A DNA stretch of 64,000 nucleotides, taken from Streptomyces sp. CB02414. GTDB taxonomy: Bacteria; Actinomycetota; Actinomycetes; Streptomycetales; Streptomycetaceae. The notes beneath the pieces are model-generated. The model was not told where the DNA came from. It searched no databases and saw only the letters and a list, made by a program, of their open reading frames with translations. This document shows, one piece after another, positions 1 to 8,761 of this stretch; position 1 is the stretch's first letter, and every line of letters begins with the position of its first letter. Location of the stretch: NCBI RefSeq assembly GCF_001905385.1, contig NZ_LIPF01000003.1, positions 310,001 through 374,000 on the forward strand, in the 5' to 3' direction. The position numbers and the translations under genes were made by a program.

Positions 1-449
1 GTTCGTGGGGGTGGTCTTCGTCCGGGGTTCGGGACGTGGTGAGTACGGGCGCGTTAGGGTGCTGTGCATCCATCGGGAAGCTTCTTCTTCCTTGGTGGCC
101 AGGCCCCCGCATTGGGATCCCACTCCCGGCGGGGGCCGTCGCATGTCTGGTGGTTGTGTCGCCGCTGAGCGTAGGGCAGACAACCGGCCCCGAATCCAGC
201 CAAGTTGGCATATTCACTCGCGGGAGTGACTGTGCCCGGCGGGAGGGAGGGGAGGGGCTTGGTGGGGTGCTTTCCTCCCAGTGAGTAGTTCATAGGGGGC
301 GCAGGTGCGACCGGAGTCCGACTCGTCGCGTTCCGGTCGTTGCCCCCGGTCAGTGTCCGGCGGCTGTCCGGTGTTGTCCGGGCTTGTCAGGGCGGGCCGT
401 ACGGGTAGGGCGTGGCTGGCACCAGGCGGTACGACGGAGGGGCGCGCGC
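1..449. other. Upstream region without a convincing gene
   Basis: No reading frame here has convincing Streptomyces codon bias together with a ribosome site. A small dyad lies at 214-229: TCACTC and GAGTGA arms around a 4-nt spacer. It overlaps a TATTCA element and could be a promoter/operator for the downstream XRE gene, but the start codon is 220 bp away. A tract at about 238-260 is G-rich. The ribosome site for the next gene (GGAGG, 436-440) is at the right end. Confidence 0.4.
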
Positions 450-1325
450 ATGTCGGTGGATGGTGAGGTTCGGCAGCTCAGGACCGAGGCTGACGAGCCC
501 GGGTGGGAGGTGGACCCGGACGACGAGTGGGGCGTGGCGGTGGTCGCCACCGTGGGGCGGCAGTTGAAGCTGCGCCGGGAGGCCGTGGGGATGCGGGCCG
601 GGGAGTTCGGCAAGGCGGTGGGGTACGGCGAGGACCTCGTCTACAAGATCGAGGGCGGGAAGCGGATTCCCCGGCCGGAGTATCTGGACATGGCCGACGA
701 GGTGTTGGACGCGGGTGGGCTGATCGCCGCGATGAAGGAGGACGTGGCGAAGGTCCGGTATCCGAAGAAGGTGCGGGCCTTGGCGGAGATGGAGGCCAAG
801 GCGGCGGAGATGGGGGTGTACGTCGGACTCAGCATCCATGGTCTGTTGCAGACGCCCGAGCACGCGCGTGCCCTCTTCGAGGTGTCCCAGTCCGCCTACA
901 CGGAGGAGGAACTGATTCGTTTGGTGGCTGCCCGCATGGGTCGCAAGTCCATCTTCGACCGCTCTCCGCGTCCAGCGCTCAACTTTGTCCAGGAAGAGGT
1001 GACCCTGCGCCGACGGGTTGGAGGCACAATGGTGTGGCGTCAGCAGCTCGAGCACTTGCTCGAAGTCGCGCAGTTGCGCAATGTCACTCTCCAGGTGATG
1101 CCGACGGACTCTGGGGCTCATCCCGGGCTGAGTGGCAAGATCGAGGTGCTGAAGTTCGAGGACGGCACGGCCACGGGGCGTTCGGACGGTGCCTTCAACG
1201 GCCGCCCGACCTCTGAGCCGAGGCAACTCCGCATCCTTGAATTGAGGTACAGCACCATCCGGGCGCAGGCTCTTACCCCACGTGAGTCGCTGGCCTTCAT
1301 CGAACAACTGCTGGGAGAGACATGA
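450..1325 (+). CDS. XRE-family regulator, Scr1/WhiJ-type (DUF5753)
   Basis: A 291-aa DNA-binding protein of the large Streptomyces family that pairs with DUF397 proteins. The N-terminal half carries an XRE helix-turn-helix (about residues 35-95, RREAVGMRAGEFGKAVGY followed by VYKIEGGKRIP). The C-terminal about 180 residues match the DUF5753 ligand or partner-binding region, with a typical LQTPEHARAL segment and a C-terminal RESLAFIEQL helix. I chose ATG 450 because GGAGG lies 9 nt upstream; an in-frame ATG at 384 would add 22 unbiased residues. The stop overlaps the next start (ATGA), so the two are translationally coupled. Family members such as WhiJ act in development; the specific target here is unknown. 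Confidence 0.9.
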   Translation: MSVDGEVRQLRTEADEPGWEVDPDDEWGVAVVATVGRQLKLRREAVGMRAGEFGKAVGYGEDLVYKIEGGKRIPRPEYLDMADEVLDAGGLIAAMKEDVAKVRYPKKVRALAEMEAKAAEMGVYVGLSIHGLLQTPEHARALFEVSQSAYTEEELIRLVAARMGRKSIFDRSPRPALNFVQEEVTLRRRVGGTMVWRQQLEHLLEVAQLRNVTLQVMPTDSGAHPGLSGKIEVLKFEDGTATGRSDGAFNGRPTSEPRQLRILELRYSTIRAQALTPRESLAFIEQLLGET

Positions 1326-1534
1326 TCCGCAAGGCCTTCGCCGGGGACGCCTCCGATTTGGAGTGGTTCAAGAGCAGCTACAGCGATGGCCCCGAGGGCG
1401 ATTCCTGCGTCGAGGTCGCCGCCACCCCCGGCACCGTTCACGTCCGCGACTCCAAGCACCGGGACGCCGGTCCCCGTCTCGCCCTCGTGCCGGAGGCGTG
1501 GGCCGAGTTCGTGGCGTACGCGTCCGGGAGCTGA
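1322..1534 (+). CDS. DUF397 domain protein
   Basis: A 70-aa protein covering one DUF397 domain: the WFKSSYS motif near residues 19-25, then DSCVEVA, VHVRDSKHRDAGP and a closing WAEFVAYA helix. Its start overlaps the stop of the XRE regulator by 4 nt, the standard Streptomyces arrangement in which the DUF397 protein is the partner of the Scr1-like regulator, sometimes described as a toxin-antitoxin-like pair. No transmembrane segment or signal peptide is visible. Its role as a modulator of the regulator is inferred from family context. Confidence 0.9.
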   Translation: MIRKAFAGDASDLEWFKSSYSDGPEGDSCVEVAATPGTVHVRDSKHRDAGPRLALVPEAWAEFVAYASGS

Positions 1535-1545
1535 CGCCCGAAGTC

Positions 1546-1911
1546 CTACCGCGCCACGAACTGGGTCAGGATCGCCTGGACCTCGTAGATGTCGACGCCC
1601 TTGGTGAAGGTCTTCTCGATCGGGGCCGGGGTGCCGGAGAGCCAGATCTTCAGTTCGGCGTCGAGGTCGAAGTGGCCGGCCGTCTCGACCGAGAAGTGCG
1701 TGATGCTGCGGTACGGGATCGAGTGGTACTCGGTCTTCTTGCCGGTGATGCCCTGCTTGTCGACCAGGATGAGGCGCCGGTCGGTGAACAGGATGGTGTC
1801 GCGGATCAGCAGGTAGGCTGCGTGGATCTGCTCGCCGTGCCCCAGGAGCCGGGCGTAGTCCTGCTGAGCCTTGGCCGGGTTGACGGTGTGCGCGTTGCCG
1901 AAGAGTGCCAT
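1546..1911 (-). CDS. PH domain-containing protein (bPH, YdjM/YokE-like)
   Basis: A 121-aa cytoplasmic protein with a bacterial pleckstrin-homology-like fold: ILFTDRRLILVDKQGITGKKTEYHS is a typical bPH beta-strand region (in part: FTDRRLILVD), followed by PYRSITHFSVET, and it ends ILTQFVAR. ATG 1911 is preferred over an upstream in-frame ATG at 1956 because a GGGGGA ribosome site lies just upstream and the extra 15 residues look non-coding. It is convergent with the DUF397 gene. The function of this family is not known; no catalytic residues are visible. Confidence 0.82.
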   Translation of the reverse strand: MALFGNAHTVNPAKAQQDYARLLGHGEQIHAAYLLIRDTILFTDRRLILVDKQGITGKKTEYHSIPYRSITHFSVETAGHFDLDAELKIWLSGTPAPIEKTFTKGVDIYEVQAILTQFVAR

Positions 1912-1964
1912 GGATGATCCCCCCGTGTGTGCCGGTTCTGGGACCGATCCTCGCAAATCAGCAA

Positions 1965-1996
1965 GGCCCGGGAGAAGGTCTGCCCTCTCCCGGGCC
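1965..1996 (-). terminator. Rho-independent-type hairpin after metG
   Basis: Perfect 11-bp arms (GGCCCGGGAGA and TCTCCCGGGCC) around a 10-nt loop, 19 nt past the metG stop codon. It is GC-rich with no long U-run, as is usual in Streptomyces. Confidence 0.75.
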
Positions 1997-2014
1997 CGTG
2001 CTGTAGCGAGCGCG

Positions 2015-3631
2015 TTACGCGGTCGGCTTCTCCTCGAGACGCGGGAACAGCACCGCGCCCTTGGTGACCGTAGAACCGGCGGGCAGCCGGCCCCAGTCCG
2101 CCGCGTCCTGGACCTTCTGGTCCGCGAGGCTGCCGAGGGACGCCTCGGCGCCGAGCGAGTCCCAGAGCTTCTGGGAGGTGTCCGGCATGATCGGGTTGAG
2201 GAGGACCGCCACCGCGCGGAGGGACTCCGCGGCCGTGTAGAGGATCGTCGCCAGGCGGGCCCTGCCCTCCGGCGAATCGTCCTTGGCGACCTTCCAGGGC
2301 TCCTGCTCGGTGATGTAGCCGTTGACCTGCTTGACGAAGTCGAAGACCGCCAGGATGCCGCCCTGGAAGTCCAGCTTCTCGCCGATCTTCCGGTCGGCCT
2401 CCGCGACCGCCTTGGTCAGGCCGTCGTGGATGGCCTGCTCCGCGTCCCCGTCGGCCGCTGAGGCCGGCAGTTCGCCGCCGAAGTACTTGTTGACCATCGC
2501 TGCCACGCGGGAGGCGAGGTTGCCGTAGTCGTTGGCCAGCTCGCTGGTGTAACGGGCGGAGAAGTCCTCCCAGGAGAACGAGCCGTCCTGGCCGAACGCG
2601 ATCGCGCGCAGGAAGTACCAGCGGTACGCGTCCACGCCGAAGTGCGAGGTCAGGTCCTGCGGCTTGATGCCGGTCAGGTTGGACTTCGACATCTTCTCGC
2701 CGCCGACCATCAGCCAGCCGTTCGCGGCGATCTTGCCGGGCAGGGGCAGGCCCTGCGCCATCAGCATCGCCGGCCAGATGATCGCGTGGAAGCGGAGGAT
2801 GTCCTTGCCGACCAGGTGCACGTCGGCGGGGAACGTCGACTCGAACTTCTCCGGGTTCTCGTTGTAACCGACCGCCGTGGCGTAGTTCAGCAGGGCGTCG
2901 ATCCACACGTAGATCACGTGCTTGTCGTCCCACGGGACCGGCACGCCCCAGTCGAACGTCGAGCGGGAGATGGAGAGGTCCTGGAGGCCCTGGCGGACGA
3001 AATTCACGACCTCGTTGCGCGCGGACTCCGGCTGGATGAAGCCCGGGTTGGCCTCGTAGTGCGCGAGCAGCTTCTCGCTGTACTCGCTCAGCTTGAAGAA
3101 GTAGTTCTCCTCGCTGAGGATCTCCACCGGCTTCTTGTGGATCGGGCACAGCTTCTGGCCCGCGTACTCGCCCTCGCCGTCGAGCAGCTCGCCGGGGAGC
3201 TTGTACTCCTCGCAGCCCACGCAGTACGGGCCCTCGTAGCCGCCCTTGTAGATCTCGTCCTTGTCGTACAGGTCCTGCACGAACTCCTGGACGCGGTCGG
3301 TGTGCCGCTTCTGCGTGGTGCGGATGAAATCGTCGTTCGCGATGTCGAGGTGCTCCCACAGGGGCTTCCACGACTCCGTGACGAGCTTGTCGGCCCAGGC
3401 CTGCGGGGTGACCCCGTTCGCCTCGGCCGTACGCATGATCTTCTGACCGTGCTCGTCCGTGCCGGTGAGGTACCACACCTTCTCGCCGCGCTGGCGGTGC
3501 CAGCGGGTGAGCACGTCGCCTGCGACGGTCGTATAGGCGTGGCCCAGGTGAGGAGCGTCGTTCACGTAGTAGATGGGGGTCGAGACGTAGTACGCCTTCG
3601 CCCCCTGCTTCTCGGTTCCAGTGGCCGCCAT
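2015..3631 (-). CDS. metG: Methionine--tRNA ligase
   Basis: A 538-aa class I aminoacyl-tRNA synthetase charging tRNA-Met in the cytoplasm. The HIGH-type motif HLGH lies at residues 28-31 and KMSKS at 313-317. Between them are the connective peptide with a zinc-knuckle pair (CVGC and CPIH) and the WIDALLNY segment of the active site. The C-terminus ends after the anticodon-binding helical domain, with no appended EMAP/tRNA-binding domain, which matches the short actinobacterial form. It reads in the same direction as the VWA gene upstream but is separated from it by a terminator, so it probably has its own promoter in 3632-3681. Assignment is certain. Confidence 0.97.
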   Translation of the reverse strand: MAATGTEKQGAKAYYVSTPIYYVNDAPHLGHAYTTVAGDVLTRWHRQRGEKVWYLTGTDEHGQKIMRTAEANGVTPQAWADKLVTESWKPLWEHLDIANDDFIRTTQKRHTDRVQEFVQDLYDKDEIYKGGYEGPYCVGCEEYKLPGELLDGEGEYAGQKLCPIHKKPVEILSEENYFFKLSEYSEKLLAHYEANPGFIQPESARNEVVNFVRQGLQDLSISRSTFDWGVPVPWDDKHVIYVWIDALLNYATAVGYNENPEKFESTFPADVHLVGKDILRFHAIIWPAMLMAQGLPLPGKIAANGWLMVGGEKMSKSNLTGIKPQDLTSHFGVDAYRWYFLRAIAFGQDGSFSWEDFSARYTSELANDYGNLASRVAAMVNKYFGGELPASAADGDAEQAIHDGLTKAVAEADRKIGEKLDFQGGILAVFDFVKQVNGYITEQEPWKVAKDDSPEGRARLATILYTAAESLRAVAVLLNPIMPDTSQKLWDSLGAEASLGSLADQKVQDAADWGRLPAGSTVTKGAVLFPRLEEKPTA

Positions 3632-3681
3632 GGGCGAAATCCTACTGGTCCGGTGGAGATCGGCTCACACGCGTTTCGGGG

Positions 3682-3720
3682 GGCGGACAGGGGGTGGCGG
3701 TGCGGGCCTCCCTGTCCGCC
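3682..3720 (-). terminator. Hairpin terminator downstream of the VWA gene
   Basis: 11-bp perfect arms (GGCGGACAGGG and CCCTGTCCGCC) around a 17-nt loop, directly after the stop codon of the VWA gene on the minus strand. Confidence 0.65.
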
Positions 3721-3729
3721 GTCGTGTCC

Positions 3730-5259
3730 CTACGGGCGCCAGGTGGCCAGTACGCCCTCGTAGAGCTGCTTGTCGGTGAGCTCCTTGGGGGTCTCGCCGG
3801 CCAGGAAGTGGGAGGTGTTGCCCGTCTTGAGCTTGCGGAGGTAGTCGAAGGCCTTGTTCTCCGGGTCACCGAAGGCGACGAAGGAGAAGTGGACGTTCGG
3901 GTGGTTCGCGGCCGCCTCCGTGAGGGACTGGGTGGCCGGGGTCTTGGCGTCCGGGGCGCCGTCGGTCTGGAAGACCACCAGGGCGGGGGTGCCGGGGGGC
4001 TCTTCCTTGGCGTGGTGGGCGAGGACGGCCTCGACGGCGGCGTGGTAGCTGGTGCGGCCCATGCGGCCGAGCGCTGCGTGCAGCTCGTCGATCTTGTTCT
4101 CGTGGTCGGTGAGGGTGAGGTCGCCGGTGCCGTCCACTTCCGTGGAGAAGAACGTGACGTGGACGGTGGCCTCGGGGTCGAGGTGGGCGGCGAGGGCGAG
4201 GGTCTGCTCGGCGAGGGCCTGGGCGGAGCCGTCCTTGTAGTACGGGCGCATGGAGGCGGAGCGGTCGAGGACGAGGTGGACCTTGGCGCGGGTGCCGGTG
4301 AGGTCGTGCTTCTTGAGGGTGGTGGCGGCGGCCTTGTAGGCGGTGGTGAGGCCGGGGGCGCGGGAGCGGATGCGGGTGGGGGGTGTTGCGGGTTTCGGGG
4401 CCTCGGCTGCGCCTTCGGCCCTCGTGTTCCCACCCGCACCACCCGTGCGGCTTTCGTCGTCGGGTGCGGGTGGCCCCTGCGGGGGCTGCTCGCCGTCGGC
4501 GGCTGCGGGTTCGGAGGCGGTGGGGGTGGGGGTGGTGGCAGAGGTGGTTGCGGGGGCGGGGGCTGGAGGAGCTTCTGGCTCCGACTCCGCCGCGGCCTCC
4601 GGCTTGGCTGCAGGATCCGCTTCGGTTTCCGGATCCGTCTCGGCCTCGGGCTCCGGCTGAGCCTTCGGCTCCGCCTGAGCCATGGGCTCCGCTTCAGCTT
4701 CGGGCTCCGCGACGGGCACTGGCTTCGCGTCGGGTCCTGCCTCAGCCCCGGCAGGAGCCTGGGGCTCCGGCTCAGCCTCGGGCTCCGGCTTTGCCGCAGG
4801 CTCGGTCTGGGCCTCGGGCTCCGGCTCCGGGTCCGGGTCCGGCTTCGGCGCAGGCGCGGCCTCGGCCTCGGCCTTCGGCTTCGTGGTGTGCTCCGGCTCG
4901 GCCTCAGCCGTTGGATTCGGCTCGGCCTCAGGCTTCGCTGCCCTGGGGGCCGGCTCCGGGTCGGGGTCGGGCTCGGGTGCCGTGGCCGGGTGCGGATCCG
5001 GGGATTCCGTGGGCTTCGGGACCGTGATGTTGGTGAAGGCGGCCTTGACGAGTTCGTGCTCGTCGGGGGCGGCCGGTTCCGGGCGGGGCTCGGGGAGCTG
5101 GACGGTCTCCGGTGAGGCGGCCGGCTCCGCGGGGGCGGTGGGCTGGGACGGGAGCTGCGGCGCCGGCGGTGCCGCCTCCTGCACCGCACCCTCCGCCTGG
5201 GCGGCTCGTTCTTTGCGTGAGCGGCCGAACGCGTTCCGCAGGAGAGTGAGAATGCCCAT
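3730..5259 (-). CDS. VWA-domain protein with very long Pro/Glu/Ala linker (TerF-C-like)
   Basis: A 509-aa protein in three parts: a short basic N-terminus (GILTLLRNAFGRSRKE), about 270 residues of low-complexity Pro-Glu-Ala repeats (PEPEAEPEP-type), and a C-terminal von Willebrand A domain like that of tellurite-resistance TerF proteins. The MIDAS motif DRSAS is visible at the domain start, followed by FFSTEVDGTGDL, a conserved TSYHAAVEA and FQTDGAPD. ATG 5259 fits an AAGGG ribosome site; a longer frame back to 5421 has no site and would run toward the divergent phoX promoter. TerF-like VWA proteins act with TerD-type proteins in metal or stress responses; two TerD genes lie about 38 kb away here. 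A charged extended linker between a basic patch and a metal-binding domain suggests a tethered adaptor, which is inference. Confidence 0.85.
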   Translation of the reverse strand: MGILTLLRNAFGRSRKERAAQAEGAVQEAAPPAPQLPSQPTAPAEPAASPETVQLPEPRPEPAAPDEHELVKAAFTNITVPKPTESPDPHPATAPEPDPDPEPAPRAAKPEAEPNPTAEAEPEHTTKPKAEAEAAPAPKPDPDPEPEPEAQTEPAAKPEPEAEPEPQAPAGAEAGPDAKPVPVAEPEAEAEPMAQAEPKAQPEPEAETDPETEADPAAKPEAAAESEPEAPPAPAPATTSATTPTPTASEPAAADGEQPPQGPPAPDDESRTGGAGGNTRAEGAAEAPKPATPPTRIRSRAPGLTTAYKAAATTLKKHDLTGTRAKVHLVLDRSASMRPYYKDGSAQALAEQTLALAAHLDPEATVHVTFFSTEVDGTGDLTLTDHENKIDELHAALGRMGRTSYHAAVEAVLAHHAKEEPPGTPALVVFQTDGAPDAKTPATQSLTEAAANHPNVHFSFVAFGDPENKAFDYLRKLKTGNTSHFLAGETPKELTDKQLYEGVLATWRP

Positions 5260-5423
5260 GTGCGCAACCCTTCGCGTGAGTTGATCCCCGTCGATCCCTG
5301 GCCAGGACGGACACGTAAGGTTAGCGGCCCCGGCTTGTGATCTTGTGCAGGGTCTGCCACGGAAGGGCGGGCGCGTCAAGGCGGGATCGAGCCGCCGAGG
5401 CAATTCCACTCCGGCTTCCACGG

Positions 5424-5441
5424 GTTCACCCGTCGTTCACC
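5424..5441 (+). promoter_or_regulatory. PHO box (PhoP direct-repeat operator)
   Basis: Two exact GTTCACC units (5424-5430 and 5435-5441) spaced 11 nt start to start. This is the direct-repeat geometry of PhoP-binding boxes known from Streptomyces phoA, phoD and pst promoters. It ends 83 bp before the phoX start, so phosphate-starvation activation by PhoR-PhoP is expected. Confidence 0.85.
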
Positions 5442-5524
5442 GCGGCGCCCGTCTCCCGCACGTATGTGCGCCTACGGTCGCGCTGACACCAAGGGCATCC
5501 AGGGATTCTCAAGGGGAGAACACA

Positions 5525-7615
5525 GTGCGCAAGCTGCTGCCGTTGATCGGAACGCCGTCCGGTTCGCACCCCGGCGGCCGGTCCGCCATGACCTGCCGTT
5601 TCCGGTGTGGTGACGCCTGCTTCCACGAGGTGCCCAACACCAGCTCCAACGAGTACGTCGGCGACGTCATCGCCGGCGCCCTCAGCCGCCGTTCCATGAT
5701 GCGTGCCGCCGCCGTCGTCACCGTGGCCGCGGCGGGCGCCGGGGCCGTGGGCGTGGCCGGGGCACCGTCGGCGCAGGCCGCGCCGGCGGCCGGAAGGGGA
5801 CACGGGCACGGGCACGGGAAACCGTCGAAAACGGACGGTGCGCGTGGGCTGCGGTTCGCGCCCGTCGCGCCCAACACCGATGACGTCGTGACCGTTCCGG
5901 AGGGGTACCGGCAGGAGGTCGTGATCCGCTGGGGCGAGCCGATCCTGCGCGGGGCGCCCGCCTTCGACCCGGAGAAGCAGAGCGCGAAGGCGCAGGCCGG
6001 GCAGTTCGGGTACAACAACGACTTCCTCGCGCTGCTGCCGCTGCGCGGTGAGCACGGCCGCCAGGTCCTCGTCGCCAACCACGAGTACACCGACGAGATG
6101 CTCATGTTCCGCGACTACGACCCCGAGAACCCGACCCGCGAGCAGGTCGAGATCGCCTGGGCCGCGCACGGCCTGTCCGCCGTGGTCGTGGAGGAGGAGC
6201 GCCGGAGCGGGAAGCTGACGCCCGTCACGCGGCACCGCCTGAACCGGCGGGTCACCGCCACCACCGAGTTCCGGCTGACCGGCCCGGCCGCCGGCTCCGA
6301 CCTGGTGAGGACCTCCGCCGACCGCTCCGGCCGCAAGGTCCTCGGCACCCTCAACAACTGCTCCGGCGGCACCACCCCGTGGGGCACCACGCTGCACGGC
6401 GAGGAGAACTTCAACCAGTACTTCGCCAACGGCGGCAGCGCGACGGACAAGCGGTACGGGATCGGGACCGGCGCCACCGAGCGCAAGTGGGAGCGGTTCG
6501 ACAAGCGGTTCGACGTCGCCCAGGAGCCCAACGAGGTGCACCGTTTCGGGTACGTCGTCGAGCTGGACCCGTACGACCCCGACTCCACCCCGCGCAAGCA
6601 CACGCTGCTCGGCCGCTTCAAGCACGAGGCGGCGACCGTGCGGCTGACCTGGGACGGGCGTCCGGTCGTCTACACCGGCGACGACGAGCGGTTCGACTAC
6701 TTCTACAAGTTCGTCGGCAGCAAGCGGATGCGGCACGGGAACTCCCGCTGGGCGCGCGAGCACAACCTGTCGCTGCTCGACGAGGGCACGCTGTACGTCG
6801 CCAAGCTGAGCGGTGACTCCCCCAAGATGGAGATCGACGGCACGGGGACGCTGCCGCGCGACGGTGAGTTCGACGGCAGCGGCACGTGGATTCCGCTGGT
6901 CACCGCCACCGAGGACGGTGCCGTCTCGCACGTCGACGGGATGACCGCCGAAGAGGTGTGCGTCTTCACGCGGCTCGCCGGTGACAAGGTCGGGGCCACG
7001 AAGATGGACCGGCCCGAGGACATCGAGCCGTCGCCGAAGACCGGCAAGGTCTACGTCGCCCTCACCAACAACTCCAACCGCGGCAAGGCCGGTTACGCCG
7101 GCCCCGACGAGGCCAACCCGCGCAACAGCAACAAGCACGGCCACGTGCTGGAGCTGACCGAGCGGTGGAACCGGGCCGACAGCACGAAGTTCGCCTGGTC
7201 GTTGTTCCTCGTCGCCGGCGACCCGGAGGACCCGGCGACCTACTTCGCGGGCTTCCCCAAGGACCGGGTCAGCCCGATCTCCTGCCCCGACAACGTCGCC
7301 TTCGACGACCACGGCAACCTGTGGCTGTCCACCGACGGTAACGCGCTCGGCAGCCACGACGGCCTCTTCGGCGTGGCGACCCGGGGCGACCGGCGCGGTG
7401 AGCTGAAGCAGTTCCTGACCGTGCCGACCGGCGCGGAGACCTGCGGCCCGCTGATCCAGGACCGGCGCGTGCTGGTCGCCGTGCAGCACCCGGGCGAGGT
7501 CGACGGCGCCTCCGTGGCGGAGCCGGCCAGCACCTGGCCCGACGGGCCCGGCACGTACGTGCGCCCGGCGGTCGTGGCGGTGTGGCGCGAGGACGGCCGC
7601 GACATCGGCGTCTGA
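5525..7615 (+). CDS. PhoX-family alkaline phosphatase, Tat-exported
   Basis: A 696-aa secreted phosphatase of the PhoX/DUF839 family, which uses calcium and iron to release phosphate from organic monoesters outside the cell. GTG 5525 is chosen because AAGGGGAG ends 6 nt upstream. As in other Streptomyces PhoX proteins, about 55 residues precede the twin-arginine signal: SRRSMMRAAAV is followed by a hydrophobic Ala-rich stretch and an AQAAPA cleavage area. Family landmarks include NHEYTDE, NCSGGTTPWGTTLHGEENF (in part: TTPWGTTLHGEENF), DPYDP, KHEAATV, YTGDDERFDYFYKFV, RPEDIEPSP and SCPDNVAFDDHGNLW. The upstream PHO box predicts induction at low phosphate. It is divergent from the VWA gene and convergent with the EEP gene. 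Confidence 0.94.
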   Translation: MRKLLPLIGTPSGSHPGGRSAMTCRFRCGDACFHEVPNTSSNEYVGDVIAGALSRRSMMRAAAVVTVAAAGAGAVGVAGAPSAQAAPAAGRGHGHGHGKPSKTDGARGLRFAPVAPNTDDVVTVPEGYRQEVVIRWGEPILRGAPAFDPEKQSAKAQAGQFGYNNDFLALLPLRGEHGRQVLVANHEYTDEMLMFRDYDPENPTREQVEIAWAAHGLSAVVVEEERRSGKLTPVTRHRLNRRVTATTEFRLTGPAAGSDLVRTSADRSGRKVLGTLNNCSGGTTPWGTTLHGEENFNQYFANGGSATDKRYGIGTGATERKWERFDKRFDVAQEPNEVHRFGYVVELDPYDPDSTPRKHTLLGRFKHEAATVRLTWDGRPVVYTGDDERFDYFYKFVGSKRMRHGNSRWAREHNLSLLDEGTLYVAKLSGDSPKMEIDGTGTLPRDGEFDGSGTWIPLVTATEDGAVSHVDGMTAEEVCVFTRLAGDKVGATKMDRPEDIEPSPKTGKVYVALTNNSNRGKAGYAGPDEANPRNSNKHGHVLELTERWNRADSTKFAWSLFLVAGDPEDPATYFAGFPKDRVSPISCPDNVAFDDHGNLWLSTDGNALGSHDGLFGVATRGDRRGELKQFLTVPTGAETCGPLIQDRRVLVAVQHPGEVDGASVAEPASTWPDGPGTYVRPAVVAVWREDGRDIGV

Positions 7616-7630
7616 GCCCGGCGGAACACG

Positions 7631-7654
7631 CGGGGCCGGTGTCAGCCGGTCCCG
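7631..7654. terminator. Bidirectional hairpin between convergent genes
   Basis: 9-bp arms (CGGGGCCGG and CCGGTCCCG, one G-U pair) with a 6-nt loop between the phoX stop and the EEP gene; it overlaps the last codons of the latter and could terminate both. Confidence 0.45.
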
Positions 7655-8667
7655 TGCAGCGTCAGGTCGACGACCAGCGCCCGGTGGTCGGTGCCGGCCA
7701 GGTCCAGGAACCGGGCGCGGTGCGCGGCGAACTCCTCCGAGACCAGGACGTGGTCGATCTGCACGCCGAACGCCGGCGCGGTCCGGGCCGGCCAGGTGAC
7801 CGTACGGTCCGCCCCGGACAGCCGGGCCGCGTCGCTCAGCCCCGTGTCGAGGATGCGGCGGAAGACGGCGTGGTCCTGGGAGGCGTTGAAGTCCCCGGCG
7901 AGCACGGTGGGCGTGCCGTCGTCCCCGGCGACGGCGTCGCGCAGCGCGTCCAGCTCCTCGCGCCACAGCCCGACCTGGTCCGGCAGCGGCGGCATCGGGT
8001 GGGCGAGCTGGAGCCGTACGGCGTGGCCGCGCACGTCGGCGACGGCCCCGGGCATGCCCATGGTGGCGGGGACGCCGGGCGTGGGTTCGAGCGGGAAGGC
8101 GCTCAGGATGACCGAGCCCTCGGAGCCGCCGCCCGCCACGGCCTGCCGGTGGGGGTAGCCGGCGGTGAGTTCGCGCCGCAGCGCCGCGTCGCACGTGTAC
8201 TCGCACTCCTGCACGAACACGAGGTCGGGCTTCTCGCGCCGTACGGCGGAGATCAGCGCGTCGGTGCCCTGGCCGAACTCGACGTTGGAGGTCAGCACCC
8301 GCACCTCGGCGACCGGTGGCCCGGCGGGCTCGTAGGTCTTGCCGTACGGCTCGATGAACCAGGCCAGCAGTCCGAGCAGCGCCACTCCCCACACCGCGCC
8401 GGTCCACCACCGGGCGAGCAGCGTGAGCAGCAGTCCGGCGCCGGTCGGCACGAGCAGCCAGGGCAGGAAGGCGAGCAGTTGCGGTACGGGGGTGACGCCG
8501 TCGGTGTCGGCGGCGCGGCAGCCGACGACCACGCTCACGGCGGCGAACAGCAGCCCCGCGCACCAGGCCCCGAACCGCCGCCCCCCGGTGCGGCGGGCCA
8601 CCGGCCCCTCGCGTGCGTCCGTCCACTCGCCGGTCGCCGTGTCGGTGTCCAAGTCCCGGCCCTTCAC
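7642..8667 (-). CDS. Endonuclease/exonuclease/phosphatase (EEP) family membrane protein
   Basis: A 341-aa protein with about three N-terminal membrane helices (residues about 32-110: GAWCAGLLFAAVSVVVG, LLAFLPWLLVPTGAGLLLTLL, AVWGVALLGLLAWF) followed by an extracytoplasmic EEP domain. Catalytic landmarks are LTSNVEFG (Asn), VFVQECEYT (Glu), LAGDFNAS (Asp/Asn), IDHVLVS and the final GTDHRALVVDL (Asp-His). Family members cleave phosphodiesters in nucleic acids or lipids; the membrane-anchored form is common in actinobacteria and its substrate is unknown. It lies next to phoX, so a role in external phosphate scavenging is possible, but no PHO box was seen before this gene. Confidence 0.85.
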   Translation of the reverse strand: MKGRDLDTDTATGEWTDAREGPVARRTGGRRFGAWCAGLLFAAVSVVVGCRAADTDGVTPVPQLLAFLPWLLVPTGAGLLLTLLARWWTGAVWGVALLGLLAWFIEPYGKTYEPAGPPVAEVRVLTSNVEFGQGTDALISAVRREKPDLVFVQECEYTCDAALRRELTAGYPHRQAVAGGGSEGSVILSAFPLEPTPGVPATMGMPGAVADVRGHAVRLQLAHPMPPLPDQVGLWREELDALRDAVAGDDGTPTVLAGDFNASQDHAVFRRILDTGLSDAARLSGADRTVTWPARTAPAFGVQIDHVLVSEEFAAHRARFLDLAGTDHRALVVDLTLHGTG

Positions 8668-8761
8668 TCGCGGGTGCGGTGCCTGCCCGTGCGCTGTGTG
8701 CGATGCCCGAATCCTCCCTCAAAGACGGGAACCGCGGGCGGAAAGTTGCGCACCCCGTGGT

